Source: Pseudomonas sp. FP453
Lineage (GTDB): Bacteria > Pseudomonadota > Gammaproteobacteria > Pseudomonadales > Pseudomonadaceae
Assembly: GCF_030687495.1 (NCBI RefSeq)
Contig: NZ_CP117435.1
Span: 4,468,501-4,532,500 of the forward strand
DNA: 64,000 bases
Reading direction: 5' to 3'
A model generated the notes under the pieces. That model saw only the letters and a program-made list of their open reading frames with translations, searched no databases and had not been told where the DNA came from. Of this stretch, positions 25,626-35,200 are shown piece after piece. The translations under genes were made by a program, and so were the position numbers. Every line of letters starts with the position of its first letter. Position 1 is the stretch's first letter.

Positions 25626-26552
25626 TTACGCTACGCAATCGCTCCACTCCGAGCCGTCTCGGATCATTGCATTCAGGCGTATCAACAACACTCGCATGCA
25701 GGCGATAAGCGCTACTTTTGCGCATTTTCCTTTATCACGCAGAGCTTTATATCGCGCGTTGAATTCAGGCTGAAAGCGAATGACGGACCAGCACGCCATG
25801 TAGAGCGAGCGTCGGACCGAGAACCTCCCACCGCAGATATAGCGCTTACCTTTGTGCTTGCCACTGTCGTTGTTATACGGAGCAAGGCCCGAGAGTGCGG
25901 CGATCTCACGACGCCCAACGCTGCCCAACTCAGGCAGGTAGGCCATCAAGCAGCAGCGGTAATAAGCCCTATTCCTTTGACCGAGCACAATTGTGAAACC
26001 CTTTTTTTATTAAGGTTTCAACGCTTGGCGAATCTGTATATCAACTGACGCTATGACTTTGGCCAGGTAATCGATATGGCTTTTCAGCAGGTTTTTAACA
26101 GCATCAGAAGAGGCCGTTTTGACACGACGCTCATCGTCGCTTCGCTGCTGAACAAAGTTCTCGCGCTGGTGCACCAAGGCTCGTAAGTCGTCTTGTTCAG
26201 GGCTAGTAGGCTGGCTTTTTGGGGGCTTGATAGTGGCCGCGAAATGGGCAAGAAGCTTTGCGTCTATTGGGTCGGTTTTAGCTTGCAACCCCAACGCTCG
26301 GGCAAAGCTCCTGGCCCGGCTGGGGTTAATCCTCACAACTTCCAAATCTGCCGCCTGAAGTGCTTTCATGACCTGGCGCTCGTAACCGCCCGTCGCCTCC
26401 AGCACCACACGACTAACGTGGTGACTCTTCAGCCAACGAATCAGCCGTGAAAAACCGGCCGCTGTGTTGGAGCAGCTCATCTCCTCAGCTTGGGAATCGA
26501 GCTGCGCTTCAAGATCGTCTTTTGAAACATCGATGCCTGCAAACATGGCCAA
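25626..26552 (-). pseudogene. IS110-family transposase, frameshifted
   Basis: The N-terminal part (26010-26552) has the RuvC-like DEDD domain: AMFAGIDVSKDDLEAQL, VVLEATGGYE and KTDPIDAKLLAHF. The C-terminal part (25626-25988) has the transposase_20 domain with the serine region YNNDSGKHKGKRY. Between them the frame is broken twice: a stop (TAA) after ..RQALKP beside a T7/A7 run at 26002-26008, and a frameshift near 25946 where LCSVKGIGLITAA must change frame to reach LMAYLPELG. The enzyme would be inactive. Confidence 0.85.
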
Positions 26553-26651
26553 ACCCTCTTACACTCAAAAGTGAGAGCGCTCTGGCGGGGCCCACGCTTG
26601 TAACTGTTCGAGGTCGGCTCGTTCAACTGTTCGGGCTCAATAACCAGAGTG

Positions 26652-26725
26652 GAGAGGTGGATGGCAGCTTAGGCTCCCACACGTGCTTCAAGCACCGCTG
26701 TCAGTCAGCTTGCCATCCACCGCTC
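26652..26725 (-). other. Stem-loop in the non-coding end of the IS110 element (bridge-RNA-like)
   Basis: Arms 26652-26666 and 26711-26725 pair at 14 of 15 positions and enclose a smaller GTGCT-TCA-AGCAC hairpin and an internal loop. It lies 100 bases upstream of the transposase start, where IS110-type elements encode the bridge RNA. The function is inferred from position and shape only. Confidence 0.4.
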
Positions 26726-26753
26726 TCATCCACAGTCTAATCCCGGCGAAAGA

Positions 26754-26838
26754 CACAAGCTGGCTTGCCTGCGATGGCATCACCTCAGTATCACTGAAAG
26801 ACCGAGGTGTCTGCATCGCAGGCAAGCCAGCTCCCACA
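26754..26838. repeat. REPIN with its left end replaced
   Basis: AAGCTGGCTTGCCTGCGAT.. to ..CAAGCCAGCTCCCAC. It is nearly identical to the REPIN at 30616-30700 except that the first bases (GTGGGAG) are replaced by GACACAA, at the proposed IS110 junction. Confidence 0.8.
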
Positions 26839-26863
26839 CAAGCTCACTCCCCCGTATTTCGAG

Positions 26864-27988
26864 TTACACCTGCCGATACGGCAACGCCGTCCGCGCCTCT
26901 TCGGCATACGCCACAATCCCCACCCGTTCACGCTCGAGGAAATCCTCCACGGCGCTCCTCAACCCCGCGTGCCGCAAGTAGTGCCACGACCGCGTAATCA
27001 CCGGTTCAAACCCGCGAATCAACTTGTGCTCACCCTGCGCCCCGGCGTCAAAGCGTTGCACGCCATGGGCGATGGCGTAGTCCATGCCCTGGTAGAAGCA
27101 GGTTTCAAAATGCAGGCGGTCGAACTCCGCCAGGCAGCCCCAGTAACGGCCGTAGAAGTTGTTGCCACCAATCAGGCTGAACGCCATGGCCACCGGCCGC
27201 GTGCCTTGCTTGGCCAGCACCACGCGGATTGCTTCGGGCATGCGCGCGGCGAGCAGGCTGAAAAATTCGCGGGTCAGGTACGGCGATTGGCGGCGCACCG
27301 CATAGGTGTTGGCGTAGCAGGCGTAGACAAAATCCCACTGCGCTTCGCTCAGCTCATGGCCGTGCAACCACTCGAAGTCGATGCCCTGCCCGGCCACTTG
27401 TTCACGCTCTTTGCGCATCTGTTTGCGCTTGCGTGAGCTGAGGGCGTCGAGAAAGTCCTGGAAGTCGCGGTAGCCACGGTTTTGCCAGTGAAACTGACAG
27501 CCCAGACGTTGCAACCAGCCCGGTTGCTGGGCCAGCGCATCATCGGCCAAACCGTCGGTGAAGTTGATATGGGCGCTGGAGAGCCCTTCGATTTCCAGGT
27601 AACCCGGCAGGCTTTTGAGCAGCTCAAAACCGTCCTCGGCACTCGCTGCCAGCAGGCGTGGCCCGCTGACCGGGCTGAACGGCACGGCCGTCAGCAGCTT
27701 GGGATAGTAGTCGATGCCGGCCCGCTCGCAGGCGTCGGCCCAACCATGATCGAACACGTACTCGCCATAGGAGTGCCACTTGCGATAACTGGGCAGTGCC
27801 GCCACCAGCCGCTCGCCTTCCCAGTGCAGCAAGTGCTCCGGCTGCCAACCCGAGTGCGGGCCGACGCTGCCGCTGTCTTCCAACGCACTCAGGAACGCGT
27901 GCCGCACAAACGGCTGGGCGTCTGGCACCAGTGCATCCCAGGTCTGCGGGGCGATTTCGGACAGTCTGGTCAGACGTTGCAGCGGCAT
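26864..27988 (-). CDS. FemAB-like GNAT-fold N-acyltransferase (PF04339 type)
   Basis: 374 residues. Conserved stretches are WHSYGEYVFDHGWADACERAG, YYPKLLTAVPFSPVSGPRLL, SSRKRKQMRKERE and GGNNFYGRYWGCLAEFDRLHFETCFYQG, typical of the 'peptidoglycan recognition/biosynthesis, FemAB-like' family found in many proteobacteria. The reaction is not established; transfer of an acyl or aminoacyl group is inferred from fold. The start at 27988 has GAGGATTCCG upstream; an ATG four codons earlier is weaker. Confidence 0.8.
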   Translation of the reverse strand: MPLQRLTRLSEIAPQTWDALVPDAQPFVRHAFLSALEDSGSVGPHSGWQPEHLLHWEGERLVAALPSYRKWHSYGEYVFDHGWADACERAGIDYYPKLLTAVPFSPVSGPRLLAASAEDGFELLKSLPGYLEIEGLSSAHINFTDGLADDALAQQPGWLQRLGCQFHWQNRGYRDFQDFLDALSSRKRKQMRKEREQVAGQGIDFEWLHGHELSEAQWDFVYACYANTYAVRRQSPYLTREFFSLLAARMPEAIRVVLAKQGTRPVAMAFSLIGGNNFYGRYWGCLAEFDRLHFETCFYQGMDYAIAHGVQRFDAGAQGEHKLIRGFEPVITRSWHYLRHAGLRSAVEDFLERERVGIVAYAEEARTALPYRQV

Positions 27989-28106
27989 CGGAATCCTCAT
28001 GGCTCAGGGGCGTGAAAGCCTCGCGAGTATCGCTTATCGCCGGCCTTCGCACACCCTCGAATCGCCGGACAAGGCTCTAAAGCAATAGTTCCCATCATGA
28101 ATAATT

Positions 28107-28122
28107 TGTCATGTAGATGACA
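28107..28122 (+). promoter_or_regulatory. Palindromic operator candidate upstream of the porin
   Basis: TGTCAT-GTAG-ATGACA, a perfect 6-bp-arm palindrome 150 bases upstream of the porin start. The half-site TGTCAT also resembles a Pho-box half, but the second direct repeat needed for PhoB is absent. Confidence 0.4.
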
Positions 28123-28178
28123 TCACTTCGCCACTGCTCCGTCATAAACGATCGCGATACTGACGCCTGTTTTTAGAG

Positions 28179-28206
28179 CGCCTGGTGCTACCAGGCGGCA
28201 TTTTTT
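28179..28206 (+). terminator. Intrinsic terminator inside the porin leader
   Basis: Perfect 8-bp stem CGCCTGGT / ACCAGGCG with a 3-base loop, then GCA and six T. No gene on the + strand ends upstream (the neighbour is divergent), so it must act on a short leader transcript or an unannotated small RNA. A second hairpin GGATGG-TTTG-CCATCC follows at 28233-28248, with CCTCC just after it able to pair with the porin's GGAG. Confidence 0.65.
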
Positions 28207-28271
28207 CCGTCCGTCATTGGTCGGTTGTGTCCTGGATGGTTTGCCATCCCTCCTCACTTTCGGAGATTGAT

Positions 28272-29618
28272 ATGCGTCTTGCTTCCACTAAAACTGCGGC
28301 GATCCTGTGCGGCGGCCTGTTGCTGGCCCTGAGCGTACCGGCCAACGCTGCAGTCGACGCTAAATTGCTCGACATGCTCAAGGCCAACGGCCAGATCACC
28401 AATGCCCAGTACAGCGAACTGCAAGCTGAGCTGGCACGGGATCAGAAAGAACAGCAGATCGCACGGCAAGCTCAACAAGAGACCAACGAACAGATCGCGG
28501 CCACCGCGAAGAAAACCAACGAGCTGAGCAGCTTCGACCAGAAGCTGGCCTGGGCGGCCAAGACCCAATTCAAAGGCGACGTGCGCGTGCGCCAGGAGAC
28601 CGTCAAGGTCGAAGGCTCGCCAAACAATGGCGGCAAGGACAAGGATCGCCAGCGCCTGCGTGCCCGCCTGGGTGCCTACACCGAGATCAACTCGCAAGTC
28701 GACACCGGTATCCGTATCGCCACCGGCAGTAGCGACGACGCCCGTTCCACCAACGTTGACCTGGACGGCTACTTCAACAAGAAAGCGCTGTGGCTGGACC
28801 TCGGCTACATCGACTACCACCCAGACCAGGTCAAGAACCTGCACGTGATCGGCGGCAAGATGCTGCAACCGTGGGTCAGCATGGGCGACGTGATCTGGGA
28901 CACCGACGTGAACCCGGAAGGCCTGGCACTGACCTACAAATACCCACTGGGTGGCAGCGCCGAGCTGTTCGGTAGCGCCGGTAACTACAGCCTCAAAGAC
29001 AACGTCAACGGCGAAGGCGTGCAATTTCGCAACGACATGCGCATGACGTCCGGCCAGTTGGGCGCGCGTTTCGCCGTGACCGACAACCTGAAAGTGACCT
29101 TGGGCGGTAGCGTCTACGCGTTCCAGAACGACGAAGACAGCCGTTGCCCGACTGCCGGCTCCACCGCCTGCCTGACCCCACAGGAAACCATCCTGAACAC
29201 CGTGGCCGGCAATGCCAGCGAATACCGCTTGTATGAAGGCTTCAGCCAGATCGACGTCGGCGGCCTGGCCGTGCCGTTGTCCTTCTACGGTCAGTATGTA
29301 CAAAACACCAAAGCCACTGAAAGCGACAAGGACACTGCCTGGTTGGTGGGTGCCAAGTCCAAGGTGTTTGGCTTGAACCTGGACTACAACTACCGCGACA
29401 TCCAGCGTTACGCCGTGGTCGGTGGCTTCACCGACTCGGACTTCGCCGGCGGTGTTACCGGTTCGCGCGGTCACAAGTTCAAGGTCGGTTACGACATCGA
29501 CAAGAACTTCGCGATCGGCGCCACTTACTTCCTGACCAAGGCCGATTACTCCAGCGCGACAAACTACCGCGATGCCAAGGTCAACACCTTGCAGCTGGAC
29601 GCAGAAGCCAAGTTCTAA
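28272..29618 (+). CDS. Putative outer-membrane porin (Porin_5 type)
   Basis: 448 residues: signal peptide (MRLASTKTAAILCGGLLLALSVPANA), an N-terminal coiled-coil segment (residues ~27-90, KLLDMLKANGQITNAQYSELQAEL) and a large barrel of alternating strands, ending LQLDAEAKF with the terminal Phe required for outer-membrane assembly. The coiled coil probably forms a periplasmic trimer stalk. Members of this family are expressed under particular nutrient limits; the substrate is not known. ATG 28272 has CGGAGATTGAT upstream. The 5' leader contains a terminator. Confidence 0.82.
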   Translation: MRLASTKTAAILCGGLLLALSVPANAAVDAKLLDMLKANGQITNAQYSELQAELARDQKEQQIARQAQQETNEQIAATAKKTNELSSFDQKLAWAAKTQFKGDVRVRQETVKVEGSPNNGGKDKDRQRLRARLGAYTEINSQVDTGIRIATGSSDDARSTNVDLDGYFNKKALWLDLGYIDYHPDQVKNLHVIGGKMLQPWVSMGDVIWDTDVNPEGLALTYKYPLGGSAELFGSAGNYSLKDNVNGEGVQFRNDMRMTSGQLGARFAVTDNLKVTLGGSVYAFQNDEDSRCPTAGSTACLTPQETILNTVAGNASEYRLYEGFSQIDVGGLAVPLSFYGQYVQNTKATESDKDTAWLVGAKSKVFGLNLDYNYRDIQRYAVVGGFTDSDFAGGVTGSRGHKFKVGYDIDKNFAIGATYFLTKADYSSATNYRDAKVNTLQLDAEAKF

Positions 29619-29725
29619 ATGTGAGTGCTTGAAGCCTTGGGCCAGGACGGCCCGAGGTGGCTGCAACAGTCTTGCGTGGTCGGATCGGTCCCCATCATCC
29701 GTTCGATCCCGCCACGCGAGCCCTC

Positions 29726-29971
29726 TTATTCCCCGCCGTTCTGATCCTTGAGCCGCTCGGCAGCCAGCTGCTGCGCCAAGGCATCCACATCCCCCACCGG
29801 CTCGTCCGGCAGTATTTTCAGCGTGGCCTGCATCAGGCGCATCTGGCGGATAAACCGTCGGCAGTTGGGGCAAAACATCAGGTGATGACGCACCAGCAAG
29901 CGCTCGCGAAAGGTCAGTTGCCCATCGAGATAGTCACTGGAACGTGCCACTTGTTCTTTACAGGTCAGCAT
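29726..29971 (-). CDS. Zinc-finger (zf-HC2) anti-sigma factor
   Basis: 81 residues: MLTCKEQVARSSDYLDGQLTFRERLLVRHHLMFCPNCRRFI, with the HHxxxCxxC zinc-binding motif of soluble anti-sigma factors and no membrane helix. It should bind and hold the sigma factor encoded just before it, and the zinc/thiol site suggests redox control. The start overlaps the sigma gene end by 7 bases. Matches the PA3284-type neighbour of PA3285 (from memory). Confidence 0.8.
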   Translation of the reverse strand: MLTCKEQVARSSDYLDGQLTFRERLLVRHHLMFCPNCRRFIRQMRLMQATLKILPDEPVGDVDALAQQLAAERLKDQNGGE

Positions 29972-30579
29972 TCGCCCGTTTCCTCAAAATGCTCCACCGT
30001 GGCGAAGACTTTAAGCCGTGCTCGATGCAACAGCACACGGACATTGGAGAGAGAGAGCGTCAGAAGATTACAGATCTCTTCCAACTCCAGGCCTTGGCGT
30101 TCACGCAAGACCAGCACGCTGCTTTGCAACTCCGACAGGCTCAGCAAGGTGTGTTCCAGGCAATTGCGCAGTTCATCCTCGGTGAGCAGGGCTTCCGGGG
30201 TGTCCTGGTGCCAGGCGTACGGGGCGACGGCCCAGTGGCCATCATCGGGGGTAAAACGATCATCACCGATGGTGCCGTGGGGTGAAGGCAGATCATCCAG
30301 CAGCACTTCGCGGCGGTTCTGCTTGTAGCGGCCCTTGGCGGCGTTGGCGGTGATGGTCAGCAGCCAGGTCTTGAGGCTGGAACGCCCTTCGAATTTAGAC
30401 AGGTTGCGCACCACCGACAACCAGGCATCCTGGACGATTTCATCGGCATGGCGCTGGCCGACGATGGCATAGGCCACCGCGCGCATGGCGCTCTGGTAGG
30501 TGGTGACCAACTCCTTGTAGGCCCGTTGCTCGCCCTTGAGCAGGCGTTCAAGCAGGTGCGCGTCGTCGGCTGCTGCCAT
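29965..30579 (-). CDS. ECF-family RNA polymerase sigma factor
   Basis: 204 residues with sigma region 2 (YQSAMRAVAYAIVGQRHADEIVQDAWLSVVRNLSKFEGRSSLKTWLLTITANAAKGRYKQ) and region 4 (LSLSELQSSVLVLRERQGLELEEICNLLTLSLSNVRVLLHRARLKV), no region 1.1 or 3. It lies next to a FabH-like gene and upstream of its zinc-finger partner, as in the PA3284-PA3286 cluster of P. aeruginosa. It probably directs its own operon. No sigma-specific promoter was recognised. Confidence 0.88.
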   Translation of the reverse strand: MAAADDAHLLERLLKGEQRAYKELVTTYQSAMRAVAYAIVGQRHADEIVQDAWLSVVRNLSKFEGRSSLKTWLLTITANAAKGRYKQNRREVLLDDLPSPHGTIGDDRFTPDDGHWAVAPYAWHQDTPEALLTEDELRNCLEHTLLSLSELQSSVLVLRERQGLELEEICNLLTLSLSNVRVLLHRARLKVFATVEHFEETGEC

Positions 30580-30615
30580 TGTCTACCTCAATTTCACTTT
30601 GGGAATGCAATCGAT

Positions 30616-30700
30616 GTGGGAGCTGGCTTGCCTGCGATGGCATCAACTCGGTGTATCTGAAATACCGAGGTGTCTGCATCGCAGGCAAGCCAGCTCCCAC
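30616..30700. repeat. REPIN plus a trailing partial REP
   Basis: Inward pair GTGGGAGCTGGCTTGCC.. (30616) and ..GCAGGCAAGCCAGCTCCCAC (30700); AGCCCGCTCCCAC at 30705-30717 is a further partial copy. It separates the sigma gene from the ketoacyl synthase gene. Confidence 0.9.
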
Positions 30701-30730
30701 ACAAGCCCGCTCCCACATTTGGCCGATCAA

Positions 30731-31852
30731 TCAGCGTTTGCGCAGGATCACGCTGCCGATCGAATAACCCGCACCGAACGAGCTGAGCACCGCAACGGAG
30801 CCCTTGGCCAGATCGTCCTGATAAGTATGAAACGCAATCACCGACCCCGCCGAACTGGTGTTGGCATAGGTATCAAGGATCACCGGCGCTTCTTCCACCG
30901 TGGCCTCGCGGCCCAGCAGTTTTTTCACGATCAGGTGGTTCATGCTCAGGTTGGCCTGGTGCAGCCAGAAGCGCTTCACGTCCGCCACGTCCAACTGGTT
31001 TTCCGCCAGGTGCACGCCGATCAGCTCGGCGACCATCGGGCACACGTCGCGGAAGACTTTGCGGCCTTCCTGCACGAACAGCTTGTCGGGCGCACCGATG
31101 CCCTCTTCCGCCGCGCGGTTGAGGAAGCCGAAGTTGTTGCGGATGTTATTGGAGAACTTGGTCAGCAGCTTGGTGCTGACCACGTCGAACTGGTGCTCGG
31201 ACGTCGCCAGGTCGGCACGCTCCAGGATCACGGCGGTGGCCGCGTCGCCAAAGATGAAGTGGCTGTCACGGTCACGGAAATTCAGGTGGCCGGTGCAGAC
31301 TTCCGGGTTGACCATCAGGATCGCCCGGGCCTGGCCCAGCGCGATGCTATTGGCCGCGTTCTGGATGCCGAAGGTGGCCGAGGAACACGCCACGTTCATG
31401 TCAAAACCGAAACCCGCGATGCCCAGGGCTTCCTGGACTTCAATGGCGATGGCCGGGTAGGCGCGCTGCAAGTTGGAACAGGCGACGATCACACCGTCGA
31501 TATCGGCGGCGGTCTTGCCGGCGCGTTGCAGGGCCTGTTCGGCAGCGCCGACGGCCATCTGGCAGAGCACCGACCATTCGTCGTTGCTGCGCTCAGGCAG
31601 GCGCGGGGCCATGCGCTTGGGGTCGAGAATGCCGTCCTTGTCCATCACGAAGCGGCTCTTGATACCCGAGGCTTTTTCGATGAAGGCGGCACTGGATTCG
31701 GTCAGCGCCTGTAATTCACCGCGCTCGATGGGGTCAGCATTTTCGCTGTTGAACTGTTGCACGTAGGTATTGAAGGACTGCACCAGCTCTTCGTTGGAGA
31801 TGCTGTTGGCAGGGGTGTACAGGCCAGTGCCGCTGATGACGACGTTATGCAC
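30731..31852 (-). CDS. Beta-ketoacyl-ACP synthase III-like enzyme (PA3286 type)
   Basis: 373 residues of FabH fold with the catalytic triad visible: Cys in NVACSSAT (~residue 125), His in WLHQANLSMN (~285) and Asn in TYANTSSAG (~316). The length, extra N-terminal insertions and neighbouring ECF sigma match PA3286, which condenses octanoyl-CoA from beta-oxidation with malonyl-ACP (beta-ketodecanoyl-ACP synthase; from memory). The start is GTG at 31852 after GAGGAACGACC. A palindromic site lies 34 bases upstream. Confidence 0.85.
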   Translation of the reverse strand: MHNVVISGTGLYTPANSISNEELVQSFNTYVQQFNSENADPIERGELQALTESSAAFIEKASGIKSRFVMDKDGILDPKRMAPRLPERSNDEWSVLCQMAVGAAEQALQRAGKTAADIDGVIVACSNLQRAYPAIAIEVQEALGIAGFGFDMNVACSSATFGIQNAANSIALGQARAILMVNPEVCTGHLNFRDRDSHFIFGDAATAVILERADLATSEHQFDVVSTKLLTKFSNNIRNNFGFLNRAAEEGIGAPDKLFVQEGRKVFRDVCPMVAELIGVHLAENQLDVADVKRFWLHQANLSMNHLIVKKLLGREATVEEAPVILDTYANTSSAGSVIAFHTYQDDLAKGSVAVLSSFGAGYSIGSVILRKR

Positions 31853-31885
31853 GGTCGTTCCTCTAAATCTGTCAGGCAGAAGATA

Positions 31886-31903
31886 TTGGTACCGTCGTAC
31901 CAA
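31886..31903 (-). promoter_or_regulatory. Palindromic operator upstream of the FabH-like gene
   Basis: TTGGTAC-CGTC-GTACCAA, perfect 7-bp arms, 34 bases from the start codon. The shape fits a TetR-family dimer site, for example a fatty-acid-sensing repressor; the protein is not identified. The gap between it and hrpA (to 32206) otherwise contains only a REPIN. Confidence 0.5.
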
Positions 31904-32088
31904 ACTTTAAGTAGTTTTATTCCGCCCGGCGGACATCAAACTGGCATCGCTTTATTCCATCGCGCCGTGGCTGTAGCAGCCAGCCCAAACCGGCGATCCC
32001 GGCATTTATAGGCGCGAAGTTTGCCACAAACCTCGGAATTTGGCGCTATCTGCGGACAAACCGCCATTTTCCTGGATGTACCTGAACT

Positions 32089-32175
32089 GTGGGAGCTGGC
32101 TTGCCTGCGATAGCGGCGGGTCAGTTTGCACATCAGCAGCTGATAGACCGCTATCGCGGGCAAGCCCGCTCCCAC
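32089..32175. repeat. REPIN
   Basis: GTGGGAGCTGGCTTGCC.. (32089) and ..GGGCAAGCCCGCTCCCAC (32175). The two arms belong to slightly different REP variants (AGCTGG versus GCGGG), so the hairpin has mismatches. Confidence 0.88.
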
Positions 32176-32206
32176 AGGGGATTGGGGTTTGGATTTGGGT
32201 TGGGCT

Positions 32207-35200
32207 TCAGGCCTCGACCAGGCTCCATTGCTTGCTCAGGCGCTTGTCGGAAATCGGCACCTTGGTGCCCAGCTGCTGGCCAAACAACGACACCCGATAT
32301 TCCTCCAGCCACCAGCGGTACAGCTCCAGCTGCGGGTCGCGCTTGCCTTCCTGGGCGTGTTTTTTCAGGCGGTTTTCGTATTGCGCCCACAGGCCACTGA
32401 GTTCGCCACTCCACACCCGGTCCTTCTGCACCTGGCTCGGCAGTTTCTCCAGGCGCAGTTCGATGGCCTTGAGGTAACGCGGCAGTTCCTTGAACCACTG
32501 CGCCGGGGTTTCGCGGACAAACCCGGGGTACACCAGGTGGCTCAGTTGCAGCTTGATATCGTTCAAGGCCACGGCCTGGGCCAGGTCGATCTTGCCTTTG
32601 AAACGTTTTTGCAGCGCGTGCCAGAGCTTCAGCACTTCCAGGGTCAAGCGCGCCAGGCGCTCGGCGTGTTCGGTCCAGCTGCCACGCTTGCGCTCGGCCA
32701 AGGCGGCCAAACCGGCACCATCGCGCGGCAGGCTGGCTTCGCCGTCCAGTACGCAGGTGTCGAGGCTCGCCAGCAGGATATCTTCCACCAGGGCGTCGAT
32801 GCGCCCCAGTTCGCGGTACATCAGGCCCAGCTCCGTCAGACCAGGCAATTTGCCACGCAGGAATTTGGCCGGTTCCGCCAGTTGCTGCATCAGCAAGCGT
32901 TGCAAGGCGCGGCGATGCTGGAACTCAGCTTCGGCAGCCGTGGAGAAACGCCCTTCCTTGACCGTGCCGTTTTCTTCCACCAGCGCCGGATAGACCGTCA
33001 TCGACAGGCCGGCTATCTTCTGTTGCGTCTTTTCGGCGACCGCCGCGAACACCTTGGCCTCCACCGGCTGCTGGCTTTTCGCGGTTTGCGGCACGGCCAA
33101 CGCGGCTTGGCTGGCTTCGGCGAAGCGCGCGGTCAGCTCGGCCAGGTCGCGGCCTTCGCCAAGGAACTTGCCTTGGCCGTCGACCACTTCCAGGTTCATC
33201 TTCAGGTGGTTGTCCACCTGCTGCGCCGCCTCGGCCCAGGCTTCGTCGCTCACGCGCGCGCCGGTCATGCGCAACAGCTCACGCCCCAAGGCCTGGGGCA
33301 GCGAGCCTTGGCCAAACTCCATACGTTGCAACGCGGCCTTGACGAAATCCGGCACCGGCACGAAGTTCTTGCGCAAAGCCTTGGGCAAGTTGCGCACCAA
33401 GGCGATGCACTTGGCTTCGATCACCCCCGGCACCAGCCATTCCAGGCGCTCCGGCGGCAACGCCGGCAACAGCGGCGCCGGCACGCGCAGGGTCACGCCG
33501 TCACGGGGGTGGTTGGGTTCGAAGTGGTAACTCAATGCCAGTTCCAGATCGCCCAGGTGCAGCGTGTCCGGGTAATGCGCGGCGGTGACTTCACTGGCCT
33601 CGCGGGCCAGCACGTCTTCTTCGCGCATGATCAGCAACTGCGGGTCTTTCTGGCTGTGAATCTTGTACCAGCTGTCAAAGGTCGCGGTCTGGTGGATCTC
33701 CGCCGGCAAGCGCGCATCGTAGAAGGCGTACAGGGTTTCTTCATCGGCGAGGATGTCGCGCCGGCGCGCCTTGGCTTCCAGTTCGTCGAGCTGCTCCAGC
33801 AGTTGCTGGTTGGCGGTCAGGCACTTGGCCCGCGACTGGATCTCGCCGCGCACCAGGCCTTCGCGGATAAACAACTCCCGCGACACCACCGGATCGATCG
33901 GCCCGTAATGCACCGGCCGGCGCCCGACCACGATCAGCCCGAACAGGGTGATCTGCTCAAACGCCACCACTTGGCCGCGTTTCTTCTCCCAATGGGGTTC
34001 GAAGTGGTTTTTCTTGATCAAATGCCCGGCCAGCGGCTCGATCCAGTCAGCATCGATCTTGGCGACCATGCGCGCATACAGCTTGGTGGTTTCCACCAGT
34101 TCGGCGGTCATCAGCCATTGCGGGCGCTTCTTGCCGATGCCCGACGACGGATGAATCCAGAAACGTCGCTGGCGCGCACCGAGGTAATCGCCGTCTTCGG
34201 TCTTCTGGCCGATCTGGCTGAGCAGGCCGGACAGCACCGCCTTGTGCAGTTTCGGGAAATCCGCCGGCTCTTTGTTGATCGTCAGCTGCATGTCGCGGCA
34301 GATCAGGCTGAGCTGGCGATGGGAGTCGCGCCATTCGCGCAGGCGCAAATAGTTGAGGAAGTTCTTGCGGCACCAGTTGCGCAGCGGGCTGGCGGTCAGT
34401 TCCTGGCGCTGCTCTTCAAAGCCGCGCCACAGATTGACCAGGCCGGCGAAGTCCGAATCCGCGTCTTTCCATTGTGCGTGGGCCTGGTCGGCGGCTTGCT
34501 GACGTTCCGGCGGACGCTCGCGCGGGTCCTGGATCGACATGGCGCTGGCGACGATCAGCACTTCCTGCAAACTGCCGAGCTTGGCCGCTTCCAGCAGCAT
34601 GCGGCCCATGCGCGGGTCCACCGGCAGGCGCGCCAACTGGCGGCCCAACGGCGTGAGCTGGCTGTTGCGGTCCACGGCCGAGAGCTCTTGCAGCAGGTTG
34701 AAACCGTCGCTGATGGCCTTGCCGTCGGGCGGTTCGATAAACGGGAAGTCGGTGATTTCGCCCAGGCGCAGGTGCAGCATCTGCAGGATCACGGCGGCGA
34801 GGTTCGTGCGCAGGATTTCCGGGTCGGTAAATTCCGGGCGGCCAATAAAATCTTCTTCGCTGTACAAGCGGATGCAGATCCCCGGCTCGACCCGGCCGCA
34901 GCGGCCTTTACGCTGGTTGGCGCTGGCCTGGGAAATCGCCTCGATGGGCAGGCGCTGCACCTTGGCGCGGTAGCTGTAGCGACTGATGCGCGCGGTGCCG
35001 CTGTCGATCACATAACGGATGCCCGGCACGGTCAGCGAGGTTTCTGCGACGTTGGTCGCCAGCACCACGCGCCGGCCCGGGTGGGACTGGAAAATCCGCT
35101 GCTGCTCGGCCGGCGACAGGCGCGCGTACAGCGGCAGGATTTCAGTGTGCTTGAGCTGGGCCTTGCGCAGCATGTCGGCGGCGTCGCGAATCTCGCGCTC

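Larger units (their letters stand above)
25525..26760 (-). mobile_element. Degenerate IS110-family element inside a REP sequence
   Basis: About 1.24 kb, bounded by the two halves of a REP: ..TCAAATGTGGGAGC on the left (ends ~25527) and AGCTGGCTTGCCTGCGAT on the right (from 26758). Joined, these give the normal REP GTGGGAGCTGGCTTGCC. It encodes a broken IS110 transposase on the minus strand and a long non-coding end upstream of it, as expected for the family. There are no terminal inverted repeats, which is normal. Boundaries are inferred to within a few bases. Confidence 0.65.

Noticed and set aside
28254..29873. A 539-codon minus-strand frame over the porin gene
   Set aside because: Antisense shadow; the + strand product has a signal peptide and beta-barrel with terminal Phe.
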